This document shows, piece by piece, positions 40,644 to 49,944 of a stretch of DNA of 64,000 bases. How positions within the stretch are numbered: the stretch's first letter is position 1; each line of letters begins with the position of its first letter. This DNA is from DATAOG01 sp963753685. GTDB lineage: Bacteria; Pseudomonadota; Alphaproteobacteria; Geminicoccales; Geminicoccaceae. Where the stretch lies: positions 310,001 to 374,000 of the forward strand of contig CAVWDE010000006.1 in assembly GCA_963753685.1 (NCBI GenBank), written 5' to 3'. The notes under the pieces are model-generated. The model did no database searches. It was not told the origin of the DNA and saw nothing but the letters and a program-made list of their open reading frames with translations. The position numbers and the translations under genes were made by a program.

Positions 40644-42686
40644 ATGTTCACGGCCATGGCGCATCGGCCACTCCTCTGGCTGCTCGTGGCGCTGGCGTCG
40701 CTCGGCGCCGGCTGGGCCGCCTATGGGCCCCTGCGGCACGCCCTGCAGCCGGCCACCGACACCGCCGCGCGCAGTCCGGAGAGCGCGCCCCTCACCACCG
40801 CCGAAAGTCGTCCGGCCGCCCCGCCGGTCAGCGCACCGGCCGCGCCGGCGACCGCTCCGGCGCCGGAGGTCGCGGCGGTCAGCCCCGAGCCCGCCGTTGC
40901 GCCCCAGCCCGCCGAACCCAGCCAAAGCCCGCCCGCGTCCGCGCCAGCAGCGCCCGCGCAAGCCAGCGGCCAGCCGGCGAGCCCATCCCTTACGCCAGCC
41001 CCGCAGTCCCCTCCTGGCCCGCCGCCGGCCGCCGCGATCACTGCGCCGAGCGCGCCGCCGGCCGCCGGGCAGACCGAGGCGCGCGCGCCGGCGCCCGAAC
41101 CCGCCAAGCCAGAACCGCCCGCGGCTGCGACCGGCGCCCCCGATCAGACCCGGCTCGGCGAGCTGGCACCGGCCGCCGGGCCGGTGACGCCGCCAGCAAC
41201 GCCGCTGACGCCGCTGCAACCGGCGCCCGAGGGCCCGGTCGCGGCCACCACTCCGGAAGCGGCGCCCCTCGCTCCGGAAGCGGCAGCGCCCCCGGTCGTC
41301 GAACCGTCGGGAGAGCCGCCCGGGACCGCCCCGTCGGCTGGCTCCCAAGGGCGACCTCCGGTGGTTGCCGCGGAGCGCCGACCGTCCGCAGCGAGTCCGG
41401 AGTCGCGCGAGCCGCCAGCGGCCGCGCTCGAACGTCCGACCGCCGCGCCCGAGATCGCCTCAGAGGCCACCCCCGGGGTCGCCCCCGACGTGGCCAAAGC
41501 CAGCCCGCTGCCGGCGACCGCCCCGGCGGCGCCGGAGACCAGCGCTGAGGCGAGGGCGCCGGCGCCGGCGCGCTCGCTGAGCCTCGATACCATCCGGCGG
41601 GCGCTCGCGGCGCTGCTCGGCGGTTCGTCCGAGCCCGCGGACGTGGCCGCGCAGAAGGTCGAGAAGCCGGAACCCAAGCCTGCGGCCGTCAAGCCCGAGG
41701 GCGCCAAGGACCTCGCCAGCGCGGTCGAGCCATCAGCCGGCGCGCCGGAGGTGGTCCGCCCGAGCTTCGACATCGTCCGGGTCGAGCCCGGCGGCCGGGC
41801 GGTGGTCGCCGGGCGGGCGGCGCCGGGCGCCGAGGTCGAGCTTTTGGCCGGCGAGCGGGTGCTCGACCGGGTGCGGGCCAACCGGCGCGGCGAGTGGGTT
41901 GCGACCCCGGCCGAGCCGCTCGCTCCCGGCGGCCTGGAGCTGACCCTGCGGGCGATCAAGGAGGGCGCGCCTGCGGTCGAGGCCAAGCAGGTCGTGGTGG
42001 TCGTGGTCCCCGAGCCGCCGCCGCCCCAGCCGCCGCCGGTCGCGGTCGCCGAGGGGCCACCGCCGCAGCCGCCGCCGGTCGCCGGCGCCGAAGCGCCACC
42101 GCCGCAGCCCGCGGAGGTCAGGCTGGCGGAGGCGCCGGCCGGTCCTCTGGCCGTCCTGCTCACCCAGGATGGCCGGGCACCGGGCCGGATCCTGCAAGCG
42201 CCGGGCCGGATCAGCAGCGATGGCCAGCTGGCGCTCCTGGTGCTCGACTACGACGACAGCGGCCGCACCCGGCTGACCGGCGAGGCGCCGCCCGGCGCGC
42301 CGCTGCGGATCTACGTCGACAATCAGCCCGCCGCCGAGACGGTCGCCGAGCCGAGCGGCCGGTGGACCGCGGTCCTGACCCACGACCTGGCGCCCGGCGA
42401 CTACACCTTGCGCCTGGATCAGCTCGGCACCCAGGGCCGGCCGGTCGCCAGGCTGGAGACCCCCTTCACCCGGGTCAGCCAGCCGCCGATCCAGGGCAAG
42501 ACCCAGGTCGACTACGTGATCGTGCAACCGGGCAACTCGCTGTGGCGGATCGCGCGCCGCCTGTTCGGCAGCGGCATGCGCTACGTCCAGGTCTACGACG
42601 CGAACAAGGCGCAGATCCGCGATCCCGACCTGATCTATCCGGGCCAGGTGTTCGAGGTCCCGCCCGGCATGAGTTCGGCCGGCTGA
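40644..42686 (+). CDS. LysM-domain envelope protein with very long Pro/Ala-rich segment
   Basis: 680 aa. The N-terminal hydrophobic segment (PLLWLLVALASLGAGWAAYG) anchors or exports it. Residues about 30-370 are low-complexity Pro/Ala/Glu. An Ig-like domain is at about 372-450 (VRVEPGGRAVVAGRAAPGAEVELLAGERVLDRV), followed by a PPPQPPPVA repeat (about 453-495) and a second Ig-like domain. A C-terminal LysM domain (YVIVQPGNSLWRIARRLFG ... LIYPGQVFEVPP) binds peptidoglycan. It probably spans the periplasm. ATG 40644 was chosen because it begins the signal segment. Confidence 0.88.
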   Translation: MFTAMAHRPLLWLLVALASLGAGWAAYGPLRHALQPATDTAARSPESAPLTTAESRPAAPPVSAPAAPATAPAPEVAAVSPEPAVAPQPAEPSQSPPASAPAAPAQASGQPASPSLTPAPQSPPGPPPAAAITAPSAPPAAGQTEARAPAPEPAKPEPPAAATGAPDQTRLGELAPAAGPVTPPATPLTPLQPAPEGPVAATTPEAAPLAPEAAAPPVVEPSGEPPGTAPSAGSQGRPPVVAAERRPSAASPESREPPAAALERPTAAPEIASEATPGVAPDVAKASPLPATAPAAPETSAEARAPAPARSLSLDTIRRALAALLGGSSEPADVAAQKVEKPEPKPAAVKPEGAKDLASAVEPSAGAPEVVRPSFDIVRVEPGGRAVVAGRAAPGAEVELLAGERVLDRVRANRRGEWVATPAEPLAPGGLELTLRAIKEGAPAVEAKQVVVVVVPEPPPPQPPPVAVAEGPPPQPPPVAGAEAPPPQPAEVRLAEAPAGPLAVLLTQDGRAPGRILQAPGRISSDGQLALLVLDYDDSGRTRLTGEAPPGAPLRIYVDNQPAAETVAEPSGRWTAVLTHDLAPGDYTLRLDQLGTQGRPVARLETPFTRVSQPPIQGKTQVDYVIVQPGNSLWRIARRLFGSGMRYVQVYDANKAQIRDPDLIYPGQVFEVPPGMSSAG

Positions 42687-42718
42687 CCCGGTGCGGCTGG
42701 CCCTTCGAGCCGGCCGGA

Positions 42719-43612
42719 TCAGACCGCCTGGCGCTGCGCGCTCTCGCGGGTGAGCGCGTCGAAGTCGGCGACCAGCTGGCGCGTGATCGCGCCGACCTGG
42801 AAGCGATGCTCGTCGATCTCGCGCACCGGCGTCACCTCGACCGCGGTGCCGGTCAGGAACACCTCCTGCGTGCTGGCGAGCTCGTCCGGCTGGATGTGCC
42901 GCTCGACCACCTCGATGCCCCGGCCCTTGGCCAGATCGATCACGGTCTGGCGGGTGATGCCGTTGAGGAAGCAGTCGGGGATCGGGGTGTGCAGCTTGCC
43001 GTCGATCACCAGGAACAGGTTGGCCCCGGTGCCCTCGGACAGATAGCCGCGGTAGTCGAGCATCAACGCGTCGTCGTAGCCCTTGGCCTCGGCGTCGTGC
43101 TTGGACAGGGTGCAGATCATGTACAGCCCGGCCGCCTTGCTCTGGGTCGGGGCCGTGTTGGGGGCCGGGCGGGCGTAGCGGGCCCGGGTCATGCGGATGC
43201 CCTTGAGCCGGGCCTCGGGGGTGAAGTAGGCGGGCCAGGTCCAGGCCGCGATCGCGACGTGGATCCTGGTCTTCTGCGCCGACACGCCCATCATCTCGGC
43301 GCCGCGCCAGGCGAGCGGTCGCACGTAGCCGTCGGCGATGCCGTTGGCCGCCACCACCTGCTTGCAGGCCTGGTCGACCGTCGCCAGATCGTAGGGCACC
43401 TGGAAGCCCATCACCTTGGCCGAGAAGGCGAGACGCTGGCTGTGCTCGGCGAGCTTGAAGATCCGGCCGTCGTAGACCCGCTCACCCTCGAACACGCAGC
43501 TGGCGTAGTGGAGCGCGTGGGTCAGCACATGTACCTTCGCGTCCCGCCACGGCATCATGACGCCGTCCATCCAGATGAAGCCGTCGCGATCGTCGTACGG
43601 GACGAGAGACAT
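42719..43612 (-). CDS. ilvE: Branched-chain amino acid aminotransferase
   Basis: 297 aa class-IV PLP enzyme. WMDGVMMPWRDAKVHVLTHALHYASCVFEGERVY, the PLP Lys in TQSKAAGLYM (about residue 163), LDYRGYLSEGTGANLFLV and FLNGITRQTVIDLA identify it. Catalyses the last step of Leu/Ile/Val synthesis with glutamate as donor. ATG 43612 was chosen from the family N-terminus. Divergent from the MarR gene; convergent with the LysM gene. Confidence 0.95.
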   Translation of the reverse strand: MSLVPYDDRDGFIWMDGVMMPWRDAKVHVLTHALHYASCVFEGERVYDGRIFKLAEHSQRLAFSAKVMGFQVPYDLATVDQACKQVVAANGIADGYVRPLAWRGAEMMGVSAQKTRIHVAIAAWTWPAYFTPEARLKGIRMTRARYARPAPNTAPTQSKAAGLYMICTLSKHDAEAKGYDDALMLDYRGYLSEGTGANLFLVIDGKLHTPIPDCFLNGITRQTVIDLAKGRGIEVVERHIQPDELASTQEVFLTGTAVEVTPVREIDEHRFQVGAITRQLVADFDALTRESAQRQAV

Positions 43613-43670
43613 GAAACGTGCCTTTCTGGGGTGCCTTGTGCTAAGAGACAGCGCGTAGCATCGAGCGCCC

Positions 43671-44198
43671 ATGAGTGTCAACGTGACCGAGCCGAAGGTC
43701 GCCCGTAGCCTGCCGTCCGGCGCGCCGAATCCGCTGTTTCTGCGCGATGAGGAGCTGACCCGCGGGATCGAGCTTCTGGATGCCGCCTGGCGGGGGTTGA
43801 TCGACCGGCCGGACCGGTTGCTGACCGATCTCGGGCTCAGCCGCAACCATCAGCGGGTGCTGTATGTCGTCGGGCGCCAGCCGGGGATCACCATGGCCGA
43901 GCTGCAAGGGGGGCTGGAGCTGACCAAGCAGACCCTCTCGCGCCTGCTCAAGGAGCTGGTCGGCGCGCGGCTGATCATCGGCACCCCGTGCCGGCGCGAC
44001 CGGCGCCAGCGCCTGCTCGAGTTGACGCTCGCGGGCCGCGAGCTGGACGGGCAGCTCAACGGTCGGTTGCGCCGCCGGCTCGCGGACGCTTATCGTGCCG
44101 CGGGCGCCGAGGCGGTGGCCGGGTATCACAAGGTGTTGCTCGGCCTGCTCGACGAGCACGCCCGCCGGCAGCGCCGGCGCACCGGCGCGCTGGCATGA
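43671..44198 (+). CDS. MarR-family transcriptional regulator
   Basis: 175 aa winged-HTH. LGLSRNHQRVLYVVGRQPGITMAELQGGLELTKQTLSRLLKELVGARLIIGTPCRRDRRQRLLELTLAGREL (about residues 54-125) is a full MarR domain; an 18-residue N-terminal lead is unusual. It is co-translated with the response regulator downstream (ATGA overlap), the order seen in several alphaproteobacterial genomes. A role on the divergent ilvE promoter is possible. Confidence 0.9.
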   Translation: MSVNVTEPKVARSLPSGAPNPLFLRDEELTRGIELLDAAWRGLIDRPDRLLTDLGLSRNHQRVLYVVGRQPGITMAELQGGLELTKQTLSRLLKELVGARLIIGTPCRRDRRQRLLELTLAGRELDGQLNGRLRRRLADAYRAAGAEAVAGYHKVLLGLLDEHARRQRRRTGALA

Positions 44199-44899
44199 CG
44201 GCCGCCATGGCTGCCCGGGCCGAGCCCGCCCGCCACATCCTCGTGGTTGACGACGACGCCCGCCTGCGGCGCCTGCTGCAGCGCTACCTGACCGAGTACG
44301 GCTACCACGTGACGACCGCCGCCGAAGCCAGCGAGGCCAAGGCGGCGCTCAAGAATTTCGCGTTCGATCTGATGGTGCTGGACGTCATGATGCCCGGTCA
44401 GGACGGCATCAGCCTGGTCACCGAGCTGCGCGCCGCGACCGACCTGCCGGTCCTGCTGCTGACCGCCCTTGGCGAGACCGAGGACCGGGTCAACGGCCTG
44501 TCGGCGGGCGCCGACGACTACCTGGTCAAGCCGTTCGATCCGCGTGAGCTTCTGCTCCGGATCGGGACCATCCTGCGGCGGATGGCGGCAACACCTTCGG
44601 ATCAGCCGTTGCGGTTCGGGCCGTTCACGTTCGAGGCCGGCGGCCAGGACCTGCGGCGCGGCGACCAGCGCATCCACCTCACCGACGCCGAGCGCTCGCT
44701 GCTCCAGATCCTGGCGGCGCAGCCGGGTCTCGCGATCAGCCGCCGCGAGCTCGGCCAGCGCAGCCGCATCAGCGGCTCGGATCGGGCGATCGACACCCAG
44801 ATCGCCCGGCTCCGGCGCAAGCTGGAGCCCGATCCGCGCCGGCCCCGTTATCTGTTGACCAAGCGTGGCGAAGGCTATGTTCTCTGGCCTGGCAGCTAG
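44195..44899 (+). CDS. OmpR/PhoB-family response regulator
   Basis: 234 aa. Receiver domain with acidic cluster VVDDD (about 17-21), phospho-acceptor Asp63 in LMVLDVMMPG, Thr in LLLTALG and Lys in LVKPFDPRE. The C-terminal winged-HTH has FEAGGQDLRRGDQRIHLTDAE and SGSDRAIDTQIARLRRKLEPDPRRPRYLLTKRGEGY. Cognate of the downstream kinase, which starts 23 nt inside this gene. Confidence 0.95.
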   Translation: MTAAMAARAEPARHILVVDDDARLRRLLQRYLTEYGYHVTTAAEASEAKAALKNFAFDLMVLDVMMPGQDGISLVTELRAATDLPVLLLTALGETEDRVNGLSAGADDYLVKPFDPRELLLRIGTILRRMAATPSDQPLRFGPFTFEAGGQDLRRGDQRIHLTDAERSLLQILAAQPGLAISRRELGQRSRISGSDRAIDTQIARLRRKLEPDPRRPRYLLTKRGEGYVLWPGS

Positions 44900-46247
44900 C
44901 CGACCGAGCGAGGCGTCGGCGACGGTTGCGCGTCTGCCGCGGGTGGTGCCGCGCAGCCTGTTCAGCCGCACCCTCCTGATCGTGATCATGCCGCTTTTGA
45001 TCCTGCAGGCGGTGCTCGCCTACATCTTTTACGAGCGCCACTGGGACTCGGTGACCCGCTGGCTGGCCGCCGGCTTCGCCGGCGAGGTCGGCATGGTGGT
45101 CGAGCTGCTGGAGGCGGCCCGGACCCCGGAAGCCCGGGGCCGGGTGCTCGATCTCGCCCGCGACCATCTGGATTTCACGGTGTCGCTGGAGCCGGCCGGC
45201 GTCCTCCACCCCGAAGCCCCGAGCAGCGCGCTCGACCGCCGGCTCGCCGTGACCTTTGCCGGCGAGCTCAACCGCCCGTTCGCGATCGACACCCGGCCCG
45301 TCGACCTGCCGAGCCGGATCGCCGTCTACGTGCAGACCAAGGACGGCCTGCTGCGCGTGCTGGCACCGCGCAAACGGGTCGACAGCACGACCACCCAGGT
45401 GTTCATCGGCTGGATGGTCGGCCTGTCGCTGCTGCTGCTGGCGCTCGCGATCTACTTCATGACCCGCCAGGTGCAGCCGATCCTGCGGCTCGCCTGGGCG
45501 GCCGACAACTTTGGCAAGGGCCGCGACGTCGGCGACTTCAAGCTCGCCGGGCCGACCGAGATCCGCCAGGCGGGCGCCGCGTTCAACCTGATGCGCAAGC
45601 GCATCCTGCGCCACATCGGCCAGCGCACCGAGCTGCTGGCGGCGGTCTCGCACGATCTGCGCACGCCGCTCACGCGCATGCGGCTCGAGCTGGAGATGCT
45701 GGCCCACGGCCAGGCGCAGCCGGGCGATCTCGAGGACCTCAAGAGCGACGTCGACGAGATGGTCAACGTGGTCGACGGCTACCTGGCGTTCGCCCGCGGC
45801 GAAGGCCAGGAGGCGATCGTCCCGACCGATCTCGGATCGTTGCTGCACGAGGTCGCGCAGCGCGCGGCGAGCGGCAAGACCGCGGTCGAGGTCGAGCTCG
45901 AGAGCCCGATCACCCTGTCGCTGCGGCCGATCGCGATCCGCCGCTGCCTGGCCAATCTGGTCCAGAACGCGGTCCGCTACGCGACCTGGGTCGGCATCCG
46001 GGTCGCGGCCCAGGGCGATCACGTCTGGATCGCGATCGACGACAATGGTCCGGGCATCCCGGTCGACCAGCGCGAGGCCGTGTTCAAGGCGTTCTACCGG
46101 ATCGAGGGGTCGCGCAATCCGAGCACCGGCGGGGTCGGGCTGGGTCTGACGATCGCGCGCGACATCGTGCTCGGCCACGGCGGCGACATCGAGCTGACCG
46201 AGGCGCCCGAGGGCGGGCTGCGCGTGCTGGTGCGGCTGCCGAGCTGA
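44877..46247 (+). CDS. EnvZ-like sensor histidine kinase
   Basis: 456 aa. Membrane segments near 33-52 (LLIVIMPLLILQAVLAYIFY) and about 175-195 bracket a periplasmic sensor of roughly 120 residues. A HAMP linker follows, then the H-box SHDLRTPLTRMRLELEM and an ATPase domain with N-box NLVQNAVRYA, G1 DDNGPGIP and G2 STGGVGLGLTIA. ATG 44877 and GTG 44865 are both possible starts; either overlaps the response-regulator gene. The ligand is unknown. Confidence 0.94.
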   Translation: MFSGLAASRPSEASATVARLPRVVPRSLFSRTLLIVIMPLLILQAVLAYIFYERHWDSVTRWLAAGFAGEVGMVVELLEAARTPEARGRVLDLARDHLDFTVSLEPAGVLHPEAPSSALDRRLAVTFAGELNRPFAIDTRPVDLPSRIAVYVQTKDGLLRVLAPRKRVDSTTTQVFIGWMVGLSLLLLALAIYFMTRQVQPILRLAWAADNFGKGRDVGDFKLAGPTEIRQAGAAFNLMRKRILRHIGQRTELLAAVSHDLRTPLTRMRLELEMLAHGQAQPGDLEDLKSDVDEMVNVVDGYLAFARGEGQEAIVPTDLGSLLHEVAQRAASGKTAVEVELESPITLSLRPIAIRRCLANLVQNAVRYATWVGIRVAAQGDHVWIAIDDNGPGIPVDQREAVFKAFYRIEGSRNPSTGGVGLGLTIARDIVLGHGGDIELTEAPEGGLRVLVRLPS

Positions 46248-46261
46248 GCGCCCGGGCGCCC

Positions 46262-46897
46262 ATGACCTCGGCGGCAGAGGCCCTGCAACGCGCGGACGCG
46301 CCGCCGGTGATCCTGGCCTCCGCGAGCCCGGCGCGGGCGCGGCTGCTGCGCGCCGCCGGCGTCACCGCGCAGGTGCATCCGGCGGCGATCGACGAGGCGG
46401 CCCTGCGGGAGGCGCTCCAGGCCGAGCAGGCGCCGCCGGCGGAGGCCGCGGTGGCGCTCGCCGAGCTGAAGGCCGGTCGGGTCGCGAGCCGGGCGGCGGA
46501 CAGCGCGATCGTGCTCGGCGCCGATCAGATCCTGAGCTGCGAGGGCCGCTGGTTCGCCAAGCCCGAGACGCTGGCCGAGGCGCGCGCCCAGCTCGAGCAG
46601 CTCGCGGGTCGCCGGCACGAGCTCGCGAGCGCGGTGGTCGCGGTGCGCAACGGCGCGCGCGTCTGGCACCACGTCGCGATCGCCAGGCTCTGGCTTCGGC
46701 CCTGCTCGAGCGCGTTCCTGGACGCCTATCTGGCCGCGGTCGGCGAGGCGGCGCTGGCGGCGGTCGGCGCCTATCACATCGAGGGCCTGGGGGCGCAGCT
46801 GTTCGCCCGGATCGAGGGCGACCCATTTGCGATCCAGGGCCTGCCGCTGCTCGAGCTGCTGGAGTTCCTGCGCGAGCAGGGGGTGCTGGCGCGATGA
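46262..46897 (+). CDS. Maf-family nucleotide pyrophosphatase
   Basis: 211 aa. PVILASASPARARLLRAAGV (the Maf signature, with SPARAR in place of SPRR), DEAALRE, LGADQIL and GAYHIEGLGAQLFARIEGDPFAIQGLPLLEL. Family members hydrolyse non-canonical or modified NTPs. It opens the maf-aroE-coaE-dnaQ block, overlapping aroE by ATGA, an order conserved in Alphaproteobacteria. Confidence 0.93.
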   Translation: MTSAAEALQRADAPPVILASASPARARLLRAAGVTAQVHPAAIDEAALREALQAEQAPPAEAAVALAELKAGRVASRAADSAIVLGADQILSCEGRWFAKPETLAEARAQLEQLAGRRHELASAVVAVRNGARVWHHVAIARLWLRPCSSAFLDAYLAAVGEAALAAVGAYHIEGLGAQLFARIEGDPFAIQGLPLLELLEFLREQGVLAR

Positions 46898-47754
46898 CCG
46901 CGACCGCCTATCTCACCGGCCGCGCGCGGCTCGCCGGGATCATGGGCTGGCCGGTCGGCCATTCGCTGTCGCCCCGACTGCACGGCCACTGGCTGCGCCG
47001 GCATGGCATCGATGGCGCCTATGTCCCGCTGGCGGTGCCGCCGGAGCGGCTCGAGCAGGCGCTGCGCGCCCTGCCGGCGCTCGGCCTGCGCGGCTGCAAC
47101 CTGACCATCCCGCACAAGGAAGCCGCCCTCGCCCTGGTCGACCGCGCCAGTCCGCTGGCGCGCCGGATGGGCGCGGTCAACACGGTCGTGGTCGAGGCGG
47201 ATGGCACGCTAGCGGGCGACAATACCGACGGCTTCGGCTTTCTCGCCAACCTTGCCGCCAGCTGCCCCGGATGGCGGGCCGAGGCGGGCCCGGCAGTCCT
47301 GCTCGGGGCGGGCGGTGCGGCGCGGGCCGTGGCCGTAGCACTGCTCGATGCCGGAGCGCCCGAGGTGCGGCTACTCAACCGAACCCCCGACCGGGCGCAG
47401 AAGCTCGCCACCGGGCTGGACGGTCCGGTCGCCGCCGTGCCGTGGGCCGAGCGCACCGCGGCGCTCGACGGCGCGGCACTTCTGGTCAACACCACCAGCC
47501 TCGGCATGGAGGGGCAACCGCCCCTGGTGCTGTCTCTGGACGCCCTGCCGCGCACAGCACTGGTCGCCGACATCGTCTACACGCCGCTGATCACGCCGCT
47601 CCTGGCGGTCGCCCGCGCCCACGGCAATCCCGTGGTCGACGGGCTCGGCATGCTGCTGCACCAGGCGCGGCCCGGCTTTCGCGCCTGGTTCGGGGTCGAG
47701 CCGGTGGTCGACCAGGAGCTGCGTGCCGTGGTCCTCGCGGGCCTCGGAGCCTGA
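46894..47754 (+). CDS. aroE: Shikimate dehydrogenase
   Basis: 286 aa. GWPVGHSLSPRLH (shikimate-binding Ser), NLTIPHKEAAL (catalytic Lys about residue 74), GAVNTVV, NTDGFGF (Asp), GAGGAARAVAVALLDAG (NADP loop) and NRTPDRAQKLA. Reduces 3-dehydroshikimate in aromatic amino acid synthesis. All signature residues are intact. Confidence 0.96.
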   Translation: MTATAYLTGRARLAGIMGWPVGHSLSPRLHGHWLRRHGIDGAYVPLAVPPERLEQALRALPALGLRGCNLTIPHKEAALALVDRASPLARRMGAVNTVVVEADGTLAGDNTDGFGFLANLAASCPGWRAEAGPAVLLGAGGAARAVAVALLDAGAPEVRLLNRTPDRAQKLATGLDGPVAAVPWAERTAALDGAALLVNTTSLGMEGQPPLVLSLDALPRTALVADIVYTPLITPLLAVARAHGNPVVDGLGMLLHQARPGFRAWFGVEPVVDQELRAVVLAGLGA

Positions 47755-47761
47755 GGGGCAC

Positions 47762-48391
47762 ATGATCGTCCTCGGCCTCACCGGCTCGATCGCGATGGGC
47801 AAGTCGACCGCCGCCGAGACCTTCCGAAGCTTCGGCCTGCCGGTGTTCGATGCCGATGCCGCGGTCCATCGCCTGCTGGGGCCGGGCGGCGCGGCGGTCG
47901 CGGCGGTCGCGGCGGCCTTCCCGGGCTGCCTGGCTCAAGGGCGCGGGATCGACCGGCAGGAGCTCGGCCGGCGGGTGTTCGGCGATCCGGCGGCACTCCG
48001 ACAACTGGAGGCGATCCTCCACCCCCGCGTCCGGGTCGAGCAGGACCGCTTCCTCGCCCGCTGCCGGGCGCGCGGCGAGAGGGTCGCGGTGCTCGACATC
48101 CCGCTGCTCTACGAGACTGGAGCCGAGCGCCGGGTCGATGCCGTGGCCGTGGTCAGCGCGCCTGCCTTCCTGCAGACCCAGCGCGTGCTCCGGCGCCCGG
48201 GCATGACGCCCGCGCGCCTCGCCGGGATCCGGAGCCGGCAGCTGCCCGATCGCGACAAACGCCGGCGCGCCGACTACGTGATCCCGACCGGCCTGGAGCG
48301 GCGCCGGGCGATCCAGGCGATCGCGGCGATCATCGATGCGCTCCGCCGCCAGCCGGCGGCCGGACGGGGAGCGGCATGCGCGAGATCGTGA
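47762..48391 (+). CDS. coaE: Dephospho-CoA kinase
   Basis: 209 aa. P-loop GLTGSIAMGKST (residues 5-16), FDADAAVHRL, HPRVR and VLDIPLLYETGAERRVD are diagnostic. Final step of CoA synthesis. ATG 47762 is 7 nt after the aroE stop. Its 3' end overlaps dnaQ by 16 nt. Confidence 0.95.
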   Translation: MIVLGLTGSIAMGKSTAAETFRSFGLPVFDADAAVHRLLGPGGAAVAAVAAAFPGCLAQGRGIDRQELGRRVFGDPAALRQLEAILHPRVRVEQDRFLARCRARGERVAVLDIPLLYETGAERRVDAVAVVSAPAFLQTQRVLRRPGMTPARLAGIRSRQLPDRDKRRRADYVIPTGLERRRAIQAIAAIIDALRRQPAAGRGAACARS

Positions 48392-49074
48392 TCGACACCG
48401 AGACCACCGGCCTGGAGCCGGGCGAGGGCCACCGCGTGGTCGAGATCGGCGCGCTCGAGCTGGTCAACCACGTGCCGACCGGTCGCATCTTCCACAGCTA
48501 CCTCAATCCCGAGCGCGACATGCCGGCCGACGCCCAGCTGGTGCACGGCCTGACCGCGGCCTTCCTGGGTGAGCAGCCGGTGTTTGCCGAGGTGGTCGAA
48601 GATCTCCTCATGTTCCTCGATCCGAGCGGCGCCGATGGCCTCGAGCCCGCCCAGCTCGTGGCGCACAACTCCGGCTTCGACATCGCCTTTCTCAACAGCG
48701 AGCTCGGGCGGCTGGGCCGGCCCCGGCTCGATCTCAGGCACCGCGTGGTCGACACCCTGCAGCTCGCGCGCCAGCGCTTCCCAGGCGCGCCCGCGAGCCT
48801 GGACGCGCTCTGCCGGCGCTTCGACGTCGACGCCACGGCGCGCACCCGGCACGGCGCGCTGCTCGATGCCGAGCTCCTGGCCGAGGTCTATCTCGCGCTG
48901 ATCGGCGGCCGCCAGCCGGATCTCGGCCTCGTGGTGGCGCGCACCGAGCAGGCCGCGGTTCTGGTCCGCGCGCGGGTGCTGCGAGCACCCCGGCCGCACG
49001 CGCCCTCCGCGGACGAGCTGGCGGCGCACCAGGCCCTGCTTGCCCGGCTGCGGGACCCGATCTGGCTCCTTTGA
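48376..49074 (+). CDS. dnaQ: DNA polymerase III epsilon subunit (3'-5' proofreading exonuclease)
   Basis: 232 aa DnaQ. Exo I IDTETTGLEPGEGHRVVEIGALEL (metal-binding Asp/Glu), Exo II HNSGFDIAFLNSEL, Exo III HGALLDAELLAEVYL (HxxxxD form). The C-terminal tail, which tethers epsilon to the polymerase alpha subunit, is present but diverged. Position after coaE supports replisome epsilon rather than a generic exonuclease. Confidence 0.95.
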   Translation: MREIVIDTETTGLEPGEGHRVVEIGALELVNHVPTGRIFHSYLNPERDMPADAQLVHGLTAAFLGEQPVFAEVVEDLLMFLDPSGADGLEPAQLVAHNSGFDIAFLNSELGRLGRPRLDLRHRVVDTLQLARQRFPGAPASLDALCRRFDVDATARTRHGALLDAELLAEVYLALIGGRQPDLGLVVARTEQAAVLVRARVLRAPRPHAPSADELAAHQALLARLRDPIWLL

Positions 49075-49131
49075 GCGCGCGCGCTCGGAAGCTCTGCGGA
49101 TCGATCGCACCGCGGCGGCAGGGTTGCCTGA

Positions 49132-49842
49132 TCAGCGTTCGCCGCCGGGCTTCGGCGGCCGCTCGCCGAAGATCGCGCTGCCGACCCGGACGTGGGTCGC
49201 GCCGAACTGGACCGCGATCTCGAAGTCGGCGCTCATGCCCATGCTGAGCCTGGCCAGGCGGTTGCGCGCGGCGATCTTGGCCAGCAGGGCGAAATGCAGC
49301 CCCGGCTCTTCGGCCTCCGGCGGGATCGCCATCAGGCCGGCCACCGGCAGGCCGAGCTCGTCCCGGCAGGCCCTGATGAAGGCGTCGGCCGCGTCCGGCC
49401 AGACGCCTGCCTTCTGCGACTCCTCGCCGGTGTTGACCTGGACGAAGCAGGCCGGACGCCGGCCCTGGCGCGCCATCTCCTGGGCGAGCACGTGTGCGAG
49501 CTTCGGCCGGTCGAGCGTCTCGATCACGTCGAACAGGGCGACCACGTCCCTGGCCTTGTTGGTCTGGATCGGACCGATCATGTGCAGCTGGAGGTCGGGG
49601 TAGCGCGCCCGCAACGACGGCCAGCGCGCCTTGGCCTCCTGCAGGTAGTTCTCGCCGAACACGCGCTGCCCGGCGGCGAGCGCGGCCAGCACCCGCTGGT
49701 CGGGCTGCGCCTTGCTGACGGCGACCAGGGTCACCTCCGCAGACCCCCGGCCGACCGCCTGCGCGGCCGCCTCAATCCGGGCGCGGACCGCCCGCAGACT
49801 GGCTTCGATCGAATCGTTGACGACGGGCTGATCAGCGCTCAC
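49132..49842 (-). CDS. YggS/PROSC-family PLP-binding homeostasis protein
   Basis: 236 aa. VTLVAVSKAQPDQRVLAALAAGQRVFGENYLQEAK contains the PLP Lys of VSK; HMIGPIQTNKAR, FVQVNTGEESQKAG and RLSMGMSADFEIAVQFGATHVRVGSAIFG complete the fold. It is involved in pyridoxal phosphate balance and amino-acid homeostasis, with no known catalytic reaction. GTG 49842 is the probable start (no in-frame ATG near). It is the only minus-strand gene in this part. Confidence 0.93.
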   Translation of the reverse strand: MSADQPVVNDSIEASLRAVRARIEAAAQAVGRGSAEVTLVAVSKAQPDQRVLAALAAGQRVFGENYLQEAKARWPSLRARYPDLQLHMIGPIQTNKARDVVALFDVIETLDRPKLAHVLAQEMARQGRRPACFVQVNTGEESQKAGVWPDAADAFIRACRDELGLPVAGLMAIPPEAEEPGLHFALLAKIAARNRLARLSMGMSADFEIAVQFGATHVRVGSAIFGERPPKPGGER

Positions 49843-49944
49843 GGTTACGCCACTTGGCCTCGGTTTCGAGCTTCGCCAGCATCGTGCGCGCTCCATCCCG
49901 CCTCAACGCGGAGCATGGCAAGGGGTAAGGAGGAACCCGGACTC

